This document shows positions 43,245 to 52,933 of a stretch of 64,000 nucleotides of DNA, one piece after another. The stretch covers positions 124,001 through 188,000 of the forward strand of contig SBGU01000043.1 in the NCBI GenBank assembly GCA_006226495.1, in the 5' to 3' direction. The notes beneath the pieces were generated by a model. That model did no database searches. It was not told the origin of the DNA and worked only from the letters and a program-made list of their open reading frames with translations. This DNA is from Alphaproteobacteria bacterium (GTDB taxonomy: Bacteria > Pseudomonadota > Alphaproteobacteria > Sphingomonadales > Kordiimonadaceae). The position numbers and the translations under genes were made by a program. The first letter of the stretch is position 1; each line of letters begins with the position of its first letter.

Positions 43245-44714
43245 TCAGGCCTGGTCGTAGCCGGTCTCCAGCTCGTCGCCGCGCACCCAGGCGATGTGCA
43301 GCACGTTGGTGGCACCCGGCGTGCCGAAGGGCACACCGGCGGTGACGACGATCCGGTCGCCGCCGCGCACAAGATTGCTCCTGAGCGCCATGCGCTTCGA
43401 TTTGCCGACCATTTCCTCGAACGTGCCCACATCGCGGGTCTTGACCGTATGCAGGCCCCACACGACACACAGGCGCCGGGCCACGGTCAGTTTGGGGGTC
43501 AGCACCAGGATCGGCGCGTCGGGGCGTTCGCGGGCCGCGCGCAAGGACGTGGCGCCCGAATTGGTGAAGGTCACGATGGCCTTGGCGTTCACCGTGCGTG
43601 CCACCTGTTTGGCGGCGGCGGTGATGGCGTCTTCTGCGGTCGAGTTATGGCTCGTGCGCTCGTCGGCCCGGTTGGAATGATAGGTGGGTTCCTGCTCGAT
43701 GCGGCGGGCCACCCGGTCCATCACCGACACGGCCTCGACCGGATAATCGCCGACCGCGCTTTCAGCCGACAGCATCACGGCATCGGCCCCGTCCATCACG
43801 GCGGTGGCCACGTCCGACACTTCGGCGCGGGTGGGCACGGGGGCCTTGATCATGCTTTCCAGCATCTGGGTCGCCACCACCACCGGCTTGCCGGCATGGC
43901 GGGCAGCGCGGATGATGCGCTTCTGGATGCCCGGTACGTTTTCAAGCGGTTCTTCGACACCCAGGTCGCCGCGCGCAACCATCACACCGTCGGCCAGTTC
44001 GATGATCTCGTCCAAGGACTGCACGGCGGCGGGTTTTTCGATCTTGGCCATGATGGCGGCCTTTTTGCCGACCAGCCGGCGCGCCTCGGCCACGTCAGCC
44101 GGGCGCTGCACGAACGACAGCGCAATCCAGTCGACACCACACTTCAGCGCAAAGGCCAGGTCCTTGCGGTCCTTGTCCGTAAGCGCGGCCAGGGGCAGCA
44201 CGGCATTGGGCACATTCACGCCCTTGCGGTCCGACAGCGGGCCGGCCACGATCACGCGGCAGCGCGCGGCATTGTCGATAAGCTCGACCACCTCAAGGCG
44301 TACCTTGCCGTCATCCAGCAGGATGTGGGTGCCAACCTCAAGCGCCTCGAAAATTTCCTTGTGGGGCAGGGACACACGGTCCGCGGTGCCCGGCTCGCCG
44401 GTCAGGTCGAGCGTGAAATCCTGGCCTTCCTTCAACACAACACGACCGTCGGCAAAGCTGCCGATACGCAGCTTCGGGCCCTGCAGGTCGGCCAGGATGG
44501 CGATCGGGCGGCCCACTTCGCGCTCAACCGCGCGGATGGTGTGCACCAGGGCTTCCTTGTCCTTGTGTTCGCCATGGCTCATGTTCAGGCGGAAGACGTC
44601 CACACCGGCATAGAAAAGCTCCTTCAGCCGCTCGAAGCTCGAGCTTGCGGGGCCAAGGGTTGCGACAATACGTGTTTTACGTTGCCGCCTGATGGTGGGA
44701 AACTCGGACGTCAT
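43245..44714 (-). CDS. pyk: Pyruvate kinase
   Basis: A 489-residue glycolytic enzyme converting phosphoenolpyruvate and ADP to pyruvate and ATP. The active-site regions are FRLNMSHGEH, ADLQGPKLRIG, the signature IMAKIEKPAA, MVARGDLGVE, and METQ-like VVVATQMLESM. The C-terminal allosteric domain has FTNSGATSLRAARERPDAPI. The ATG at 44714 has GGAGG 6 nt upstream; the frame stays open further but without support. It is a single gene. Confidence 0.96.
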   Translation of the reverse strand: MTSEFPTIRRQRKTRIVATLGPASSSFERLKELFYAGVDVFRLNMSHGEHKDKEALVHTIRAVEREVGRPIAILADLQGPKLRIGSFADGRVVLKEGQDFTLDLTGEPGTADRVSLPHKEIFEALEVGTHILLDDGKVRLEVVELIDNAARCRVIVAGPLSDRKGVNVPNAVLPLAALTDKDRKDLAFALKCGVDWIALSFVQRPADVAEARRLVGKKAAIMAKIEKPAAVQSLDEIIELADGVMVARGDLGVEEPLENVPGIQKRIIRAARHAGKPVVVATQMLESMIKAPVPTRAEVSDVATAVMDGADAVMLSAESAVGDYPVEAVSVMDRVARRIEQEPTYHSNRADERTSHNSTAEDAITAAAKQVARTVNAKAIVTFTNSGATSLRAARERPDAPILVLTPKLTVARRLCVVWGLHTVKTRDVGTFEEMVGKSKRMALRSNLVRGGDRIVVTAGVPFGTPGATNVLHIAWVRGDELETGYDQA

Positions 44715-44858
44715 TTTGCCTCCGTGGGCGATACTGCGGGTGTTGACTTGATGGCTCGGATCATTAGTTTTGGCGCACATGCTGCGCGAAACGGCCCATT
44801 TGGTCCAGTATTTTCCATGTTTTCATGAAAGCTTCATGTGCGGCAAATGGTGTATCGT

Positions 44859-45626
44859 ATGAGCCTTGAGCCTGTCCAGCCCGAAATCTTGAACCCGCAT
44901 GCGCGCGAAGGACTTATCATCCTGTGCGACCATGCCACCAACCATGTGCCGGCGGGGTTCGAAGACCTCGGCCTCGCGCCCGCACACCTTGAGGACCATA
45001 TCGCCTGGGATATCGGCGCCGCCGCCGTGACCCGCAAGATGTGCGAGCTGATGGGCATCTCGGCGGTGCTCGCGCCCGTGTCGCGGCTGGTGATCGACTG
45101 CAACCGCGCGCTCGATGCACCGGGCTTGATCCCGCCCATAAGCGACGGGGTCGTGATCCCCGCCAACAGCGACCTGTCGGCCCGGGCGCGGGATGCGCGG
45201 GTGAAGGCCTATTATGAACCCTTCCATGCCGCCTGCGCGGCCATGGTGCAGGCGCATCTGGACGCGGGCAAGATACCCATGGTCGTGGGCATGCACAGTT
45301 TTACGCCCGAGATGAATGGCGAGGCCCGGCCCTGGCACGCGGGTTTCCTGTGGAACCGCGATCCGCGGCTCGCACAGGCCATGATCGGCCTCCTGGAGCG
45401 CGAAACCGACATGGTGGTTGGCGACAACCTGCCCTATTCCGGCAAGGTGCTGTATCATACCATGCAGGTGCACGGCGCCGACCACGGGCTGCCGCAAACC
45501 ACGGTCGAAATCCGGCAGGACCTGCTGGCCACCACCAACAACACCGACGAATGGGCGGCCCTGATGGCCGATGTGCTGGATGAATGCATGTCCCGGCCCG
45601 ACATCGCCGCCATCCGCCACTATTAG
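44859..45626 (+). CDS. N-formylglutamate amidohydrolase family protein
   Basis: A 255-residue protein of the FGase family, zinc hydrolases named for the hutG step of histidine breakdown. Visible signs are LIILCDHATNHVPAGF (metal site), DIGAAAVTRKMCELMGISAVLAPVSRLVIDCNR, and VVGMHSFTP, with a C-terminal VEIRQDLL. No other hut genes are nearby, so the real substrate may differ. The start is uncertain: ATG at 44859 or 44847, neither with a strong RBS. It is 12 nt upstream of the DUF1244 gene and in one operon with it. Confidence 0.87.
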   Translation: MSLEPVQPEILNPHAREGLIILCDHATNHVPAGFEDLGLAPAHLEDHIAWDIGAAAVTRKMCELMGISAVLAPVSRLVIDCNRALDAPGLIPPISDGVVIPANSDLSARARDARVKAYYEPFHAACAAMVQAHLDAGKIPMVVGMHSFTPEMNGEARPWHAGFLWNRDPRLAQAMIGLLERETDMVVGDNLPYSGKVLYHTMQVHGADHGLPQTTVEIRQDLLATTNNTDEWAALMADVLDECMSRPDIAAIRHY

Positions 45627-45638
45627 AAAGGAAAGCCG

Positions 45639-45953
45639 ATGAAGACCCACAGCGAGAAAATCGAAGCCGCCGTGTTCCGCCGCCTCATTGAACATCTGCA
45701 GCAGCGCACCGATGTGCAGAATATCGACCTGATGGGCCATGCCGGTTTCTGCCGCAACTGCCTGTCCGACTGGTACCAGGAAGCCGCCGAAGACCTGGCC
45801 GAACCCATGGACAAGGACACGGCCCGCGAACGCATCTACGGCATGCCCTATGCGGACTATAAAGCGAAATTCCAGACCAAGGCCACCGACGCCCAGTTGA
45901 AGCTGATGGAAGACAGTGTCGCCAAAAACAAACAGGTGCGCGGCGAGGGCTGA
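45639..45953 (+). CDS. DUF1244 family protein
   Basis: A 104-residue soluble helical protein matching the DUF1244 family through AAVFRRLIEHLQQRTDVQNIDLM, GFCRNCLSDWYQEAA and YGMPYADYKAKFQ. It holds two Cys in the CRNC motif. Its function is unknown; it is widespread in proteobacteria. RBS AAAGGAAAG precedes the ATG. Confidence 0.9.
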   Translation: MKTHSEKIEAAVFRRLIEHLQQRTDVQNIDLMGHAGFCRNCLSDWYQEAAEDLAEPMDKDTARERIYGMPYADYKAKFQTKATDAQLKLMEDSVAKNKQVRGEG

Positions 45954-46005
45954 GGCCAAACCCGCAACTCGCGCCGATATTTTTTCAAAAAATTTTGGCG
46001 CGGCC

Positions 46006-46032
46006 TGTCGATCCTGTCAGCCTTCGTTCGTT
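46006..46032 (+). promoter_or_regulatory. Candidate ECF-sigma promoter of the YciI/sigma operon
   Basis: TGTCGA (46006-46011), 17-nt gap, CGTT (46029-46032). It resembles the TGTCGA-type -35 described for ECF42 sigma factors, which autoregulate their own YciI-linked operons. The match at -10 is weak. Confidence 0.4.
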
Positions 46033-46082
46033 GCTCTGTCAGGAAGGCCGATCATGGCCCCCTCGCAACAAGGAGAAACAGA

Positions 46083-46505
46083 ATGCGTGTTATGGTTTTT
46101 GTAAAGGCAACCGAAGACAGCGAAGCCGGCGTCATGCCCTCGCACGAACTGATCGAGGCCATGGGCCGGTTCAATGAGGAACTGGTCAAGGCGGGTGTGC
46201 TGTTGGCGGGCGACGGCCTGAAGGCCACCAGCCACGCCAAGCGGGTGGCGTTCGACGGCCCGGCCCGCACGGTGATCGACGGCCCGTTTGCCGAAACCCG
46301 CGAACTGGTTGCCGGTTTCTGGCTGTGGGAAGTGAAGGACATGGAAGAGGCGGTCGCATGGGTGAAACGCTGCCCGAACCCGATGCCGGGGCCGAGCGAG
46401 ATTGAAATCCGCCCGCTGATCACGCCCGAAGAATTTGCGGCATGGCTGGATGCCGAACAGGCCGAACGGTATGCCAGCAACCGCGCCCAGCATGCGGGGC
46501 TGTGA
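46083..46505 (+). CDS. YciI/DGPF domain protein
   Basis: A 140-residue protein of the YCII-related (DGPF) family: MRVMVFVKATEDSEAG start, GPARTVIDGPFAETRELVAGFWLWEV with the eponymous DGPF, and VKRCPNPMPGPSEIEIRP. It has a ferredoxin-like fold. Members sit next to ECF42-type sigma factors and are usually their co-regulated partner of unknown activity. RBS AAGGAG precedes the ATG; the sigma gene follows after 20 nt. Confidence 0.9.
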   Translation: MRVMVFVKATEDSEAGVMPSHELIEAMGRFNEELVKAGVLLAGDGLKATSHAKRVAFDGPARTVIDGPFAETRELVAGFWLWEVKDMEEAVAWVKRCPNPMPGPSEIEIRPLITPEEFAAWLDAEQAERYASNRAQHAGL

Positions 46506-46525
46506 CGCCCCGCCAGGCGCATTGA

Positions 46526-47785
46526 ATGGCAACAGACGACATCCATAAAAGCATCGAAGCGGTGTACCGCCTGGAACGCACCCGCCTGATTGGCGGGCTG
46601 GTGCGGCTTTTGCGCGATGTCGGTTTGGCGGAAGACATGGCGCACGAAGCCCTGTTGGCGGCCATGGAGGCATGGCCCAATTCGGGCGTGCCCCAGAACC
46701 CGGGCGCCTGGCTGATGGCCACCGCCAAACGCCGCGCCATCGATGGTTTCCGCCGCAGCGCCATGCAGGCGCGCAAGCATGCCGAAATCGGCCGCGATCT
46801 GGATTTGGCGGACGCGCATGCGGTCGAAAGGATCGAAGCCGCGATGGACGACCCCGTGGGCGACGAACAACTGGGCCTGATCTTCACCGCCTGCCATCCG
46901 GTCCTGGGGCGCGACGCCCGCGCGGCCCTGACCCTCAGGCTGGTCGGCGGCCTGTCGACCGACGAGATCGCCCGCGCGTTTCTGGTGAGCGAAGCCACCA
47001 TGGCCCAGCGTATTGTGCGCGCGAAAAAGACCCTGTCTGCCGCCGGCCTTGATTATGAAGTGCCGCGCGGCGATGCGCTGGCGGAACGCCTGCCGTCGGT
47101 TTTGGAGGTCATCTACCTGATTTTCAATGAAGGTTATGCCGCCACCAGGGGCGACGACCTTGTGCGCCCCGCGCTGTGCCAGGAAGCCCAGCGGCTGGGC
47201 CGGGTGCTCGCGGCCCTGTTGCCGGACGAGGCCGAAGTGCATGGCCTCCTGGCGCTCATGGAAATACAGGCCTCGCGGCTTTCTACCCGCACAGGCGCTG
47301 ACGGCACATTGGTGCCGATCACCGAACAGAAGCGCGCGCACTGGGACCAGCTTCTGATCCGGCGCGGGCTTGTGGCCCTTGACCGCGCCCAGGCGCTGGG
47401 CGGCGCGCACGGACCCTATGCCCTGCAGGCGGCCCTGGGGGCCTGCCATGCCCGGGCCGCCCGCGCCGAAGATACCGACTGGGCGATGATCGCGGCGCTG
47501 TATGAACTGCTGGGCACCGTGATGCCGTCGCCCGTGGTGGCGCTCAACCGCGCCATTGCGCACAGTATGGCCTTTGGCCCCGACGCCGGACTGGAATTGA
47601 TTTTGGCGCTGGAAGCGGAAGGCAGCCTTGCGACCTATATGCCGCTTCTGGCCGCCAAGGGTGATTGCCTGTTCCGGTTGGGGCGCAAAGCCGAAGCCCG
47701 TGTGGCGTTCGACGGCGCCGCCGCGCTGACCCGCAACGAGGGCGAGCGCGCTTTTTTCGCCAAACGTGCCGCCGCCTGTGACTAG
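46526..47785 (+). CDS. ECF42-type RNA polymerase sigma factor with C-terminal extension
   Basis: A 419-residue ECF sigma. Region 2 (about 10-75; AEDMAHEALLAAMEAWP, WLMATAKRRAIDGFRR) and region 4 (about 115-170; LSTDEIARAFLVSEATMAQRIVRAKK) are followed by a long helical, TPR-like C-terminal domain of about 230 residues (DUF6596-type; FNEGYAATRGDDL, AAYELLG-like ALYELLGTVMPSPVVALNRAIA). There is no anti-sigma gene. In this group the C-terminal extension controls activity. The pairing with a YciI gene fits the group. Its stop overlaps the convergent glpD stop in CTAG. Confidence 0.92.
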   Translation: MATDDIHKSIEAVYRLERTRLIGGLVRLLRDVGLAEDMAHEALLAAMEAWPNSGVPQNPGAWLMATAKRRAIDGFRRSAMQARKHAEIGRDLDLADAHAVERIEAAMDDPVGDEQLGLIFTACHPVLGRDARAALTLRLVGGLSTDEIARAFLVSEATMAQRIVRAKKTLSAAGLDYEVPRGDALAERLPSVLEVIYLIFNEGYAATRGDDLVRPALCQEAQRLGRVLAALLPDEAEVHGLLALMEIQASRLSTRTGADGTLVPITEQKRAHWDQLLIRRGLVALDRAQALGGAHGPYALQAALGACHARAARAEDTDWAMIAALYELLGTVMPSPVVALNRAIAHSMAFGPDAGLELILALEAEGSLATYMPLLAAKGDCLFRLGRKAEARVAFDGAAALTRNEGERAFFAKRAAACD

Positions 47786-49266
47786 GCGCCCATGAAGGCC
47801 TGAACGGCCGCGCGTTCGTCCGGGGTCATATGCAGCCCGAGCTTCGAGCGCCGCCACAGGATATCTTCCGCCGTTGTCGCCCATTCCTCAGCGCACTGAT
47901 ACCGGATTTCGGCTTCATACAGCCCGGCCCCGAAGTCGCGGCCAAGGTCGTCCAGCGACTTTGCCTCGCCGATCAGGGCCTCAGCGCGGGTGCCATAGGC
48001 AGTGGCATAGCGCGTGGCCAGATCGGTGCCCAGCCAGGGGTGGCGGGCCTTCAGGGCCGCAAGGAAACCCGCGAAGCCGCCCGCGCCCATCTCGCCGCCC
48101 GGCAGGGCCGACTGCGCGGTCCAGTCGCCGGCATCGAAGCCCAGCACAGGCGCCAGCTTTTCCATCACTTCTTCCGCCAGCCGCCGGAAGGTGGTCAGTT
48201 TGCCGCCGTATACGCTCAGCATCGGGGCCTCGCCGTCCGTATGGTCCAGGTCCAGCACATAATCGCGTGTGGTTTTGGAGGCATTGGCTTCGCCATCATC
48301 CGCCAGCGGGCGCACACCGGCATAGGACCAGACCACATCGGCGGGCGTGATGGTTTTCCGGAAATAGGTCGAGATCACTTCGCACAGGTAAATGGTTTCA
48401 TCCTGGCTGATGGCCACATCGCTGGGCTCGCCCATATGCACCACGTCGGTGGTGCCGATCAGGGTGAATTTGCCCTCATAGGGGATCGCGAACACCACAC
48501 GCCCGTCGCGGTTTTGCAGGGTATAGGCTTCACGGCCTTCATAAAGCGCCTGCACCACGATATGGCTGCCTTTCACGAGGCGCACCTTGTGGTCGATATG
48601 CTGCTGCGGGCCAAGGCGGCTGCGGAACCGGTTGACCCATGGGCCGGCGGCATCCACCAGCACACGCGCGGCGTGGCGGGCAACCGTGCCGTCCGGGCCT
48701 TTCACCGACACCTGCCACACACCGTCCTGCCAGTCGGCACCCGTGACCTCGTGCCCCTTCAGGACCGTCGCCCCCCGGTCGCGCGCGTCCAGGGCGGCGG
48801 CGACCACCAGGCGCGAATCGTCGACCCAGCAATCGGAATATTCGAAACCCTTCCTGAAACGGTTTTGCAAAGGTGTCCCCTCGCGCACAAAATCGACCGT
48901 GCGGGTCGGCGGCAGGGTGCGGCGGCCGCCGATATGGTCATACAGGAACAGCCCTAGGCGGATCAGGAACGCGGGGCGAAGCGCGCTATGGTGCGGCAGG
49001 ATAAAACGCCGTGCATGCACAAGGTGCGGTGCCGTGGCCATCAGCACCTCGCGCTCGTGCAGGCTTTCGCGCACAAGCCGGAATTCATAATGTTCCAAAT
49101 ACCTTAGCCCGCCATGGATCAGCTTCGAACTGGCCGAAGACGTATGGGCCGCCAGGTCGTCCTTTTCCGCCAGGGCCACCTTCAGGCCGCGTCCCGCCGC
49201 GTCGCGCGCGATGCCGACCCCGTTGATGCCGCCGCCGATGACAAAAATATCCGCCGTGTCCGTCAT
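47782..49266 (-). CDS. glpD: Aerobic glycerol-3-phosphate dehydrogenase
   Basis: A 494-residue FAD enzyme that oxidises glycerol 3-phosphate to dihydroxyacetone phosphate and passes electrons to ubiquinone at the inner membrane. Signs are the FAD-binding FVIGGGINGVGIARDAAGRG, SSASSKLIHGGLRYLEHYEF (GlpD signature), DAAGPWVN and YGGKLTTFRRLAEE. The ATG at 49266 gives the normal family start (MTDTADIFVIGG). No glpK or glpF is adjacent. It is tail-to-tail with the sigma gene, sharing CTAG at the stops. Confidence 0.95.
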   Translation of the reverse strand: MTDTADIFVIGGGINGVGIARDAAGRGLKVALAEKDDLAAHTSSASSKLIHGGLRYLEHYEFRLVRESLHEREVLMATAPHLVHARRFILPHHSALRPAFLIRLGLFLYDHIGGRRTLPPTRTVDFVREGTPLQNRFRKGFEYSDCWVDDSRLVVAAALDARDRGATVLKGHEVTGADWQDGVWQVSVKGPDGTVARHAARVLVDAAGPWVNRFRSRLGPQQHIDHKVRLVKGSHIVVQALYEGREAYTLQNRDGRVVFAIPYEGKFTLIGTTDVVHMGEPSDVAISQDETIYLCEVISTYFRKTITPADVVWSYAGVRPLADDGEANASKTTRDYVLDLDHTDGEAPMLSVYGGKLTTFRRLAEEVMEKLAPVLGFDAGDWTAQSALPGGEMGAGGFAGFLAALKARHPWLGTDLATRYATAYGTRAEALIGEAKSLDDLGRDFGAGLYEAEIRYQCAEEWATTAEDILWRRSKLGLHMTPDERAAVQAFMGA

Positions 49267-49473
49267 ATGCTGTCCGTTTTGCTGTCGCCTTTCGGCCATG
49301 GTGCCAGAGATCGGCGCCACATGCCACCGCCAGCCATGACACCGTGATCAATCTGCCTATCTGGGCCGTTGACAACCGTCGGCTGTCCTGCGTCTATGGG
49401 ATGCCCTGCCGCTACGGCAGGGCCAGTTATACATGCCAGTTCATGCGGGCGCGCTTTTTGGGGGAGAACGCCG

Positions 49474-52400
49474 ATGACCACCTTTACAGTCACGACCAGC
49501 TCGGGCAGCTCGACCGACGCATACAACAGCGGCAACCTTGCGACCGAAAGCGCGGACGGCGATGGCCTGTCGCTTCTGGAAGCCATCGGCCTCGCGCAGG
49601 ACGGGGATACCATCGTCTTCGACGTGTCGCTGAGCGGCGATACAATCACCGACGCGGTCAGCTATGAGATCTCGAGGGATATCACCATCAATGGTGATAT
49701 CGACGGCGACGGCACGCCGGACATCACGCTCAATGCCGACAGCTACGGTTCCTTTTTCTTTGATATTTTCAGCTCCGGCACCACGGTCACCCTCAATGGC
49801 CTGATCATCACCGGGGTTGACGGCGGCATGGCCATCCATGCCGGTACCAACACCGACCTGACCGTCAGCGACAGTATCATCACCGGCAACAGCGCCATTG
49901 CACCCGGCATTGTATCGAATGGTGCCGATGTCACGCTTGATGGCGTGCGCATCGAAGGCAACACGGCCGCCGGCGCGGTGGTGGATGTGCGTAACGGTAC
50001 CTTCTCTATTACCAACAGCAGCATCACCGGCAACACCGGCGATGGCATCCTTCTGGACGCGGATACCGTCACGGCCTTTGACGGCGTGACCGTTGCCAAC
50101 AACACCGGTAACGGCCTGCGCGTCGAGGACATGACCCTGACGATCAGCGACAGTGTGTTCAGCGGCAATGGCAACGTCGAGCTGAGCATCCGGTCCGACG
50201 CATTTGTTACGCTCGAGAACAGCATCCTCGCCGGCAGCAACACGTCGATCGATTTCGTCGGCCTCGGCCAGATCCTGACCTTCAGCGGCACCAACGTGCT
50301 GGACGACCTGACCCAGCTTTATGCGGGTGAAAACCCGACCATCGAAAGCGACCTCAGCGAGATTTTTGGCAGCCTGTCGGGCGATGGCGGCGCGCTGACC
50401 CTCTATACCCTGCCGTCGGGCGCACAGGTCTATGTGGTGCTGGTGAACCCGGACGGGGCGGCCTCGGGCCTCGGGCCGGCGTTTGCGCCCACCATCGGCG
50501 GCGACACTGCGGATACGATCAGTGAAGATACCGCCACGACGACCGGCAGCCTGACCATCAGCGACCTCAATGGCGCCGCGCACGAACAGTTCAACACCGA
50601 CACCATCGAAGGCACCTATGGGGACCTCGAGATCGCCGCCAACGGCGACTGGGTCTATACGCTCGATACATCGAATACCGATGTCGACGGCATGAACACC
50701 GGCGACGACCTCACGGACACCATCACGGTCTATTCCGCCGACGGTACGGCGCAGGATATCACCATCACCATCGATGGCGCCAATGATGATGCCACTTTCA
50801 CAGGCACCTTCAATGGCGACGTGGACGAGGGCGATGTGGGGGATAGCGCGGTGACGGCCAGCGGGTCCGTCTCGGTCATCGATGTCGACGACGACCCGGA
50901 CCCGACAGTGGCCGATGTGGCATCCACGGCGGGTGACAATGGGTATGGCAGCTTTGTGCTGTCGTCCGGCACCTGGACCTATACATTGGATGAAAGCGCG
51001 GTGCAGGACCTGGACGATGGCGACACGGTCACCGACACCATCACCTACACCGCGTCGGACGGGGTCACTACACAGCAGATCACGGTCACCATCACCGGTA
51101 CCGACGATGCGTCCGAAGTGTCTGGCACCTTCACGGGTGATGTCGATGAAGGCGACGAGGGCGACAGCGCGGTCACGGCCAGTGGTTCGATCAGCATCAC
51201 CGATGTGGATGCCGACGACAGCCCGAGCTTCGCGGACCAGGGCGCCACGGACGGCGACAACGGCTATGGCAGCTTTGTGCTGGCCTCCGGCACCTGGACC
51301 TACACCCTGGATGAAAGTGCCGTCCAGCAACTGGACGCCGGCGACACGGTCACCGACACCATCACCTACACCGCGACCGACAGCACGACCCAGGAGATCA
51401 CGGTCACCATCACCGGCACCGACGATGTGTCTGAATTTTCGGGCACCTTTAACGGTGATGTCGATGAAGGCGACGAAGGCGACAGTCCGGTCACGGCCAC
51501 GGGTTCGATCAGTATCACCGACGCCGACGCCGACGACAGCCCGACCATCAGCGACCAGGGCAGCACATTGGGCGACAATGGTTATGGCTCGTTTGTGCTC
51601 ACGTCCGGTACCTGGACCTATACGCTGGATCAAAGCGCGGTGCAGGGCCTGGATGCCGGCGACACGGTCACCGACACCATCACCTATACCGCCACCGACA
51701 GCACGACCCAGCAGATCACGGTCACCATCACCGGCACCGACGATGCGCCGGTAGTGTCCGGCAGCTTCAGTGGCAGCCTCACCGAAGGCAGCGGCACCAC
51801 CACCGTGGGCGGCAGCCTGTCGATTTCGGATGTGGACGCCGACGACAGCCCGAGCTTCGCCGACCAGGCCAGCACATTGGGCGACAATGCTTATGGCAGT
51901 TTCACCCTGTCGTCCGGTACCTGGACCTATACGCTTGACCCCAATGCCACCGCCAGCCTTGCAGGCGGCGCCTCGGTGGTGGACACCATCACCTTTACGG
52001 CGACAGACAGCACCACCCGGCAGATTACCATCAGCATCTCGGGCGCGGACAGCGAACCGACGGCACCGCAGCTCGACAGCGACGGGGTCGCGGAAAACGA
52101 CGCCGGCGCCTATGTGGGCACCTTGTCGGCGACCGACCCCGAAGGCGGCGATGTGACATTTTCCACCAACGACAGCCGGTTCGAGGTGCGCGGCGACGAA
52201 CTGTGGCTGAAGGCCGGTGTTTCGCTGGATTATGAAAGTGCGGACAGTGTTTCGGTGCTTGTTTATGCCACCGACGACGACGGCTATAACCGCGGTGCCT
52301 TTGTCGAGTTTGACGTGCTTGATGTATGGGCCAGCGGCACCCTTGTGGGCAGCGCCGCCGCCGAAACCCTGGACGGCGGTGAAGACATGATCGGCAACCA

Positions 52401-52905
52401 TATCTGGGCGCAGGACGGCCATGACACGGTGGTCGGCTCAACCGGTGCCGACCGCATGGGCGGCGCGAACGGCGACGACCTGATCTATGGCAACGCGGGC
52501 CACGATACCCTGTTTGGTGCGGTGGGGGACGACACCCTGTCGGGCGGCAATGGCGATGATCTCCTGTATGGCGGCGCGGGCAGCGACAATCTTGATGGCG
52601 GGGGCGGCGACGACATCCTCTGGACCGGTGCGGGCGACGACATGCTGACGGGCGGCGACGGCGCGGATATGTTCACGGCGGGTGCCACATCCGGCAATGA
52701 TGTCATCACCGACTTCAACACGGATGAAGACACTTTGAACCTTGCCTATCGCGGTTTTGCCGACGTCGATGCCGTTGCTGCCGCATCCAGCGACACCACG
52801 CAGGACGGCGAAAGCGGCATCCTGATCGACCTCGGTTCGGGTGAAAGCCTGTTCCTTCAGGGCCTGTCGACCGACGACCTGGCGGGCATGAACATCCTGG
52901 TGTGA
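49474..52905 (+). CDS. Large RTX/VCBS-repeat protein, probable type I-secreted adhesin
   Basis: A 1143-residue, acidic protein without an N-terminal signal peptide. A right-handed beta-helix-like region (about 30-310, repeated SDSIITGNS / NSSITGNTG-type turns) is followed by five VCBS-type domains (about 340-860, the last four on a 106-107-residue period). Then come a cadherin-like domain (about 865-950) and a block of RTX nonapeptides (about 985-1065, GGANGDDLIYG, GGNGDDLLYG, GGDGADMF). A C-terminal segment suits T1SS export. RTX repeats bind calcium outside the cell. The ATG at 49474 follows GGGGGAG. No T1SS genes are in the window. Adhesion is inferred. Confidence 0.9.
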   Translation: MTTFTVTTSSGSSTDAYNSGNLATESADGDGLSLLEAIGLAQDGDTIVFDVSLSGDTITDAVSYEISRDITINGDIDGDGTPDITLNADSYGSFFFDIFSSGTTVTLNGLIITGVDGGMAIHAGTNTDLTVSDSIITGNSAIAPGIVSNGADVTLDGVRIEGNTAAGAVVDVRNGTFSITNSSITGNTGDGILLDADTVTAFDGVTVANNTGNGLRVEDMTLTISDSVFSGNGNVELSIRSDAFVTLENSILAGSNTSIDFVGLGQILTFSGTNVLDDLTQLYAGENPTIESDLSEIFGSLSGDGGALTLYTLPSGAQVYVVLVNPDGAASGLGPAFAPTIGGDTADTISEDTATTTGSLTISDLNGAAHEQFNTDTIEGTYGDLEIAANGDWVYTLDTSNTDVDGMNTGDDLTDTITVYSADGTAQDITITIDGANDDATFTGTFNGDVDEGDVGDSAVTASGSVSVIDVDDDPDPTVADVASTAGDNGYGSFVLSSGTWTYTLDESAVQDLDDGDTVTDTITYTASDGVTTQQITVTITGTDDASEVSGTFTGDVDEGDEGDSAVTASGSISITDVDADDSPSFADQGATDGDNGYGSFVLASGTWTYTLDESAVQQLDAGDTVTDTITYTATDSTTQEITVTITGTDDVSEFSGTFNGDVDEGDEGDSPVTATGSISITDADADDSPTISDQGSTLGDNGYGSFVLTSGTWTYTLDQSAVQGLDAGDTVTDTITYTATDSTTQQITVTITGTDDAPVVSGSFSGSLTEGSGTTTVGGSLSISDVDADDSPSFADQASTLGDNAYGSFTLSSGTWTYTLDPNATASLAGGASVVDTITFTATDSTTRQITISISGADSEPTAPQLDSDGVAENDAGAYVGTLSATDPEGGDVTFSTNDSRFEVRGDELWLKAGVSLDYESADSVSVLVYATDDDGYNRGAFVEFDVLDVWASGTLVGSAAAETLDGGEDMIGNHIWAQDGHDTVVGSTGADRMGGANGDDLIYGNAGHDTLFGAVGDDTLSGGNGDDLLYGGAGSDNLDGGGGDDILWTGAGDDMLTGGDGADMFTAGATSGNDVITDFNTDEDTLNLAYRGFADVDAVAAASSDTTQDGESGILIDLGSGESLFLQGLSTDDLAGMNILV
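50803..52060 (+). repeat. Tandem VCBS coding repeats
   Basis: Four in-frame copies starting at about 50803, 51124, 51442 and 51760 (periods 321, 318 and 318 nt). The middle copies are close to identical over long stretches (for example the SGTWTYTLDESAVQ and GDTVTDTITYTA segments), suggesting recent expansion or homogenisation. The fourth is more diverged. Confidence 0.85.
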
Positions 52906-52933
52906 TTTTGTGCGCCCATGGTTGACTTCACGA

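Noticed and set aside
50803-52060. Tandem repeats as a possible CRISPR or satellite array
   Set aside because: Repeats are about 318 nt, in frame and encode VCBS domains; there is no short repeat and spacer structure.
49441-52422. A 993-codon minus-strand frame opposite the RTX/VCBS gene
   Set aside because: Its apparent repeats are the mirror of the VCBS repeats; no domain or RBS is seen.
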